This document shows, in pieces, positions 61,838 to 64,000 of a DNA stretch of 64,000 nt. The stretch's first letter is position 1, and each line of letters starts with the position of its first letter. This DNA comes from Acidobacteriota bacterium (GTDB taxonomy: Bacteria > Acidobacteriota > Holophagae > Holophagales > Holophagaceae): contig JACPYP010000022.1 in the NCBI GenBank assembly GCA_016195985.1, positions 62,001-126,000 on the forward strand, in the 5' to 3' direction. Below the pieces are notes generated by a model. It was not told the origin of the DNA and ran no database searches. It worked only from the letters and a program-made list of their open reading frames with translations. Position numbers and translations under genes: made by a program.

Positions 61838-63687
61838 CAGCGCCCCCCCGCCGCTTCCAGGTCGGCCATGATGCGGTCGCGGGCCGCCGAAACCTCTGCC
61901 ACGGCGGCTTCGGGCTTCAGCTTGACCACGTCCTTGGTGCGTCGATCCCGCAGTTCCACGATGCCGTCCTTCAGGCCCTTGGCGCCCACGGTCAGGCGCA
62001 GGGGGAAACCCAGCAGATCGGCATCCTTGAACTTGGCGCCGGGGCTCAGACCTTCACGGTCGTCATGCAGCACCTCGAAACCGGCGGCCTCGAGATCCTT
62101 CTCCACCTGGCTGGCCACGCCCGAAACCTCGGCGCTGCCGGGATCCAGACAGACCACGTGCACCTGGTAGGGGGCGATGGGCCAGGGCCAGATGATGCCA
62201 TCGGCGTCGTAGTTCTGCTCCACGGCCGCCGCCACCGTGCGGGTGATGCCGATGCCGTAGCAGCCCATGACCATGGGGTTCTCCTTGCCCTGTTCGTCGA
62301 GGAACGTGCAAGACATGGACTTCGAGTACTTCGTGCCGAGCTTGAAGACCTGCCCCACCTCGATGCCGCGGAAGGCCTGGTAGGTGCCCTTCCCGCAGCG
62401 CGTACAGGTGTCGTGTTCCGCGGCCATCCGCAGGTCGGTGAAGGTGCAGCCCGGGAGGTCACGTGCCGGATCCAGGCCGAAGTGGTGGTAATCCGTGCGG
62501 TTCGCGCCACAGGTGAGGTTCACCGCGCCCTTGAGGCTGGCATCCACCAGGATCAGCACATCCTTCAGGCCCACGGGGCCCATGAAGCCAGTCTTGGCGC
62601 CCGTGAAGCCCTCGGCCTCCTCCAAGGGCATGAGTTCCATCTCCGCGGCCCCGGCGAAGTTCTTCACCTTGACGGGGTTGACCTCGTGATCGCCCCGCAG
62701 CACCGCGCCCACCAGCTTGGTGGAGCCGTCCGCGAAGGTGGCCCGGTACAGGAAGAACTTGCTGGTCTGGCTGAGGGGCATGCCGTCGTGCTCGGCATCC
62801 TTCATCCCGGCGGCTTGTTCCACCTGGCCCAGCACCCCCGGAGTGCAGAAATGGTCGCGCTTCAGCTCGAAGGCCGCACCACGGTCTCCCGCGGGGTCTC
62901 CCGCGGGCAACGCCGGAGCCTCCGTCTTCTCGATGTTGGACGTGTAATCACAGGCATTGCAACTCAGGATGGCATCCTCGCCGCTGCCTGCCAGCACGTG
63001 GAATTCGTGGGTGAAGCTGCCGCCGATGGCGCCGCTGTCCGCTTCCACGGGGCGGAACTTCACGCCCAGCCGGGAGAAGATGCGTTTGTAGGCGTTGAAC
63101 ATGACCCAGTACTCGCGGTCCGCGCATGTGTCATCCGCGTGAAAGGAATAGGCGTCCTTCATGGTGAACTCGCGGCCCCGCATGAGGCCGAAGCGGGGAC
63201 GGCGCTCGTCGCGGAACTTGGTCTGGATCTGGAACAGGTTCATGGGCAGCTGTTTGTAGCTGCGCACGTTCTTGCGAACGATGTCCGTGATCACTTCCTC
63301 GTGAGTGGGGCCCAGGCAGAAGTTGTAGAACTCGCGCTCATCGGGCTTTTCGCCCCGGGCCCGGCGCTCGGCGACTTCGGCCTTGGCCTTGCGGTCGCAG
63401 AAGCGCAGCAGCTCGTCGCCATAGAACTTCCAGCGGCCGCTTTCCTGCCACAGCTCCGCGGGCAGCACCGCGGGCATGGTCAGCTCCTGACAGCCGTCCT
63501 TGGCCAGCTCCTCCCGGACGATCTCCTCGAACTTGCGGATGCTCCGGAAAGCCAGGGGCAGGTAGCTGTAGATGCCTGCGGCCACCTTCTGGATCATGCC
63601 GGCCCGCATCATGAGCTGCTGGCTCACCACATCGGCATCGCGCGGCGTTTCGCGCAGGGTCTGGATCAGGAGCTTCGACTGCTTCAT
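61837..63687 (-). CDS. proS: Prolyl-tRNA synthetase (bacterial type with editing insertion)
   Basis: The 616-residue class II enzyme charges tRNA-Pro. Motif 1 is around RAGMIQKVAAGIYSYLP, motif 2 is TKFRDERRPRFGLMRGREF and motif 3 is MGCYGIGITRT. Between motifs 2 and 3 lies the YbaK-like INS domain (about 225-400) that hydrolyses mischarged Ala-tRNA-Pro, and CTRCGK adds a zinc-type motif. The C-terminal anticodon-binding domain includes LRLTVGAKGLKDG. GAGG precedes the ATG. The unknown gene downstream overlaps it by one base. Confidence 0.97.
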   Translation of the reverse strand: MKQSKLLIQTLRETPRDADVVSQQLMMRAGMIQKVAAGIYSYLPLAFRSIRKFEEIVREELAKDGCQELTMPAVLPAELWQESGRWKFYGDELLRFCDRKAKAEVAERRARGEKPDEREFYNFCLGPTHEEVITDIVRKNVRSYKQLPMNLFQIQTKFRDERRPRFGLMRGREFTMKDAYSFHADDTCADREYWVMFNAYKRIFSRLGVKFRPVEADSGAIGGSFTHEFHVLAGSGEDAILSCNACDYTSNIEKTEAPALPAGDPAGDRGAAFELKRDHFCTPGVLGQVEQAAGMKDAEHDGMPLSQTSKFFLYRATFADGSTKLVGAVLRGDHEVNPVKVKNFAGAAEMELMPLEEAEGFTGAKTGFMGPVGLKDVLILVDASLKGAVNLTCGANRTDYHHFGLDPARDLPGCTFTDLRMAAEHDTCTRCGKGTYQAFRGIEVGQVFKLGTKYSKSMSCTFLDEQGKENPMVMGCYGIGITRTVAAAVEQNYDADGIIWPWPIAPYQVHVVCLDPGSAEVSGVASQVEKDLEAAGFEVLHDDREGLSPGAKFKDADLLGFPLRLTVGAKGLKDGIVELRDRRTKDVVKLKPEAAVAEVSAARDRIMADLEAAGGR

Positions 63688-63740
63688 GGGGGCCTCGAAC
63701 CTTCAAGTCTAGCCCATGACCCACCGCTCCTGCGGCCTCA

Positions 63741-63786
63741 GATCCCACGGCCAAGCTTCGCCTGGCCGTGGGCCTGGCCGTGGGAT
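63741..63786. repeat. Competing hairpins from a duplicated arm
   Basis: CCCACGGCCA (63744-63753) can pair perfectly with TGGCCGTGGG at 63763-63772 (10 bp, 9-base loop) or with a second copy at 63775-63784, where the stem extends to 12 bp. It lies between yqeY and proS. Confidence 0.7.
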
Positions 63787-63792
63787 GGGGGC

Positions 63793-63835
63793 CCGGGAGG
63801 ACATCTCGAGCGAAGCGAGCAAGCGGTCCCCCCGG
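63793..63835. repeat. REP-like palindrome
   Basis: CCGGGAGGAC (63793-63802) and GTCCCCCCGG (63826-63835) form a 10-bp stem with one mismatch. It encloses a smaller CTCG-AGCGAAG-CGAG hairpin (63805-63819). The nested layout is like intergenic REP elements. Confidence 0.6.
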
Positions 63836-63841
63836 ACAGCA

Positions 63842-64000
63842 TCAGCTCAGCAGGCTCTGCACCAGGGCGCTGGCAGCCTTGCCGTCGATGGCGCCGCCAT
63901 GGGCGGCCTGGAGCGCCTTCATGACCAGGCCCATATCCTTCTTGGAGGCCGCCCCGCTCTGGGCGATAGCGGCCTTCACGGCCTCCTCCAGGGCCGGCCC
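63842..64000 (-). CDS. GatB/YqeY-domain protein, C-terminal part
   Basis: Only the last 52 codons lie in the window; the 5' end is beyond the right edge. The readable end is ALEEAVKAAIAQSGA, KKDMGLVMKALQAAHGG and GKAASALVQSLLS, which matches the tail of YqeY-like proteins related to the tRNA-binding region of GatB. Its cellular role is uncertain. It is on the same strand as proS but separated from it by two palindromic elements, one of which may end its transcript. Confidence 0.85.
   Translation of the reverse strand, partial: GPALEEAVKAAIAQSGAASKKDMGLVMKALQAAHGGAIDGKAASALVQSLLS

Noticed and set aside
62065-63924. A 619-codon plus-strand frame
   Set aside because: It is antisense to proS and reads through the palindromic repeats; composition is that of a shadow frame.

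Overview
The window is very GC-rich, densely coded bacterial chromosome. The gene content suggests an Acidobacteriota member close to Holophagales/Geothrix: a bifunctional formimidoyltransferase-cyclodeaminase, a chemoreceptor with a c-type heme motif, a giant DUF11 surface protein, a TonB receptor and many secreted hydrolases. That placement comes from family recognition only; there is no rRNA gene or other phylogenetic marker to prove it. I recognise 48 protein genes (one cut by the right edge) and one tRNA. There is no phage, insertion sequence, CRISPR array or resistance island, and no gene-free stretch longer than about 225 bp.

Layout. 0-6.3 kb: acpP, a Xer-type recombinase, a WYL protein without a DNA-binding domain, two tandem family-5 solute-binding proteins and a thioredoxin-like protein. 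6.3-14.9 kb: an Rrf2 regulator overlapping ttcA, an S10 peptidase, two small membrane or secreted proteins, a divergent tetR/enoyl-CoA hydratase pair around a GGTATACC operator, a YIP1 protein, rlmI and a secreted phosphodiesterase. 14.9-21.6 kb: a NIT-domain chemoreceptor, a secreted esterase, an AspT/YidE-type transporter and a cysteine desulfurase homologue. 21.6-34.9 kb: a TonB-dependent receptor directly downstream of an 11.2-kb gene for an approximately 3,720-residue DUF11 repeat protein, the most striking object here.

35-42.7 kb: a 5'-nucleotidase whose 3' end lies in a dispersed AACAC-rich palindromic repeat, ftcD with a C2H2-like finger, a 2OG-Fe(II) oxygenase divergent from a heme-c chemoreceptor across a Fur-box-like site, an RluA-family enzyme lacking the usual catalytic Asp, and an apparently leaderless gntR-osmC operon. 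42.7-49.7 kb: an ABC-F ATPase, an MscS-type channel, a small Cys-rich secreted protein, proline dehydrogenase, tRNA-Lys(CUU), an iron-sulfur-type trpS and a site-2 protease.

49.7-64 kb: an aldehyde-dehydrogenase-like protein lacking catalytic residues, a PAS histidine kinase, tlyA/mltG, an amino-acid permease with a lysine/saccharopine dehydrogenase-like enzyme, rapZ, secA, ndk, proS with a coupled unknown gene, and the end of a yqeY-like gene. Most of the window is core chromosome (translation, fatty acid, cell-wall and secretion functions). A theme running through it is iron and redox chemistry: Rrf2-TtcA, the heme MCP, the Fur-like site, the Fe-S TrpRS and the TonB receptor. The candidates for new biology are the DUF11 giant with its receptor, the degenerate enzymes and the palindromic repeats.
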